Assembly (NCBI GenBank): GCA_003133425.1
Contig: PKXI01000385.1
Span: 2,396-8,988 of the forward strand
DNA length: 6,593 nt
From: Acidobacteriaceae bacterium
GTDB taxonomy: Bacteria > Acidobacteriota > Terriglobia > Terriglobales > Acidobacteriaceae
Reading direction: 5' to 3'
In this document: piece by piece, positions 6,326-6,593 of the stretch
Layout: each line of letters starts with the position of its first letter
Position numbering within the stretch: the stretch's first letter is position 1
Translations under genes and position numbers: made by a program
The notes under the pieces: model-generated
Databases searched by the model: none
What the model was told of the DNA's origin: nothing
The model's input: the letters and a program-made list of their open reading frames with translations, nothing else

Positions 6326-6593
6326 CTCGCTCGTTCGCATCTCCGTGGTCAGGGCAAGAACAAAAAGCACTCCGTATTGTGTCTTTGCGGTATGCCTGAG
6401 AAATTGGTCGCCGAGTCGGGGTTCAGGACGTGCATCTCACCTTGTGCGTGTTGCCGGATTACAACTCCAAAAACGAGATTCGATTTCAAGAGTCTCCAGT
6501 GCACGTTCTGCTCAAGCACGACTTGGAGAACGAAAAGGGCGTAGTGGACGGTTCTCGTGCCGAGATTACTCTCCTACTGAGTCTCGCATAATA
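6326..6593. other. Right-hand segment without an assignable gene
   Basis: Downstream of the transposase remnant no known gene is recognised. The plus-strand frame 6400-6591 is open for 63 codons and ends in TAA at 6589-6591. Its translation has alternating hydrophobic and charged residues (for example VHLTLCVLPDYNSKNEI and SRAEITLLLSLA) and looks mildly protein-like, but it has no ATG or ribosome site and a TGA interrupts it at 6397-6399. Other frames on both strands are also open here, which weakens the case. It may be the end of a degraded gene or chance. Confidence 0.3.

Noticed and set aside
6391..6544. Cysteine-rich translation (C-x3-C-x-C-C and C-x2-C) suggesting a zinc ribbon
   Set aside because: It is the tail of the decayed transposase frame with irregular cysteine spacing. 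A neighbouring frame reads more like protein.

Overview
The window is a soil-type bacterial chromosome segment of moderately high GC. It carries secreted carbohydrate-active proteins and one transcription regulator. Two proteins have twin-arginine (Tat) export signals and a third has a Sec signal, so the host is a diderm-type bacterium investing in extracytoplasmic saccharide processing. Tat-tagged enolase-superfamily enzymes and Tat-tagged beta-helix proteins of this kind are familiar from Acidobacteriota and similar soil lineages. That taxonomic placement is inference only; no rRNA or marker gene is present.

Layout: (1) 1-658, minus strand: the N-terminal 219 codons of a Tat-exported mandelate racemase/galactonate dehydratase-like enzyme of the enolase superfamily, running off the left edge. 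(2) 659-897: divergent control region with a strong LysR-type palindrome (822-840) and an overlapping third half-site. (3) 898-1785, plus: a complete LysR-family regulator whose GTG start is fixed by a GGAGG ribosome binding site. (4) 1786-2362: 577 bases with no recognisable gene. (5) 2363-3592, plus: a secreted GH5-like (clan GH-A) glycoside hydrolase with both catalytic glutamates visible. (6) 3593-3905: about 310 bases without a recognisable gene, ending in a possible promoter placed almost on the next start codon. (7) 3906-6068, plus: a 720-residue Tat-exported right-handed parallel beta-helix protein of the pectate-lyase-like fold. (8) 6132-6325: degraded left end of an IS21-family insertion sequence with a decayed istA start. 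(9) 6326-6593: no recognised gene, though one frame (6400-6591) looks mildly protein-like.

Working model (inference): the GH5-like enzyme and the beta-helix protein act outside the cytoplasm on a plant or microbial polysaccharide. The enolase-superfamily enzyme dehydrates or epimerises a released sugar acid, and the LysR protein controls at least the divergent dehydratase gene. The long spacers between genes argue against a single operon, so the link between the dehydratase/LysR pair and the two downstream secreted proteins rests on proximity alone.
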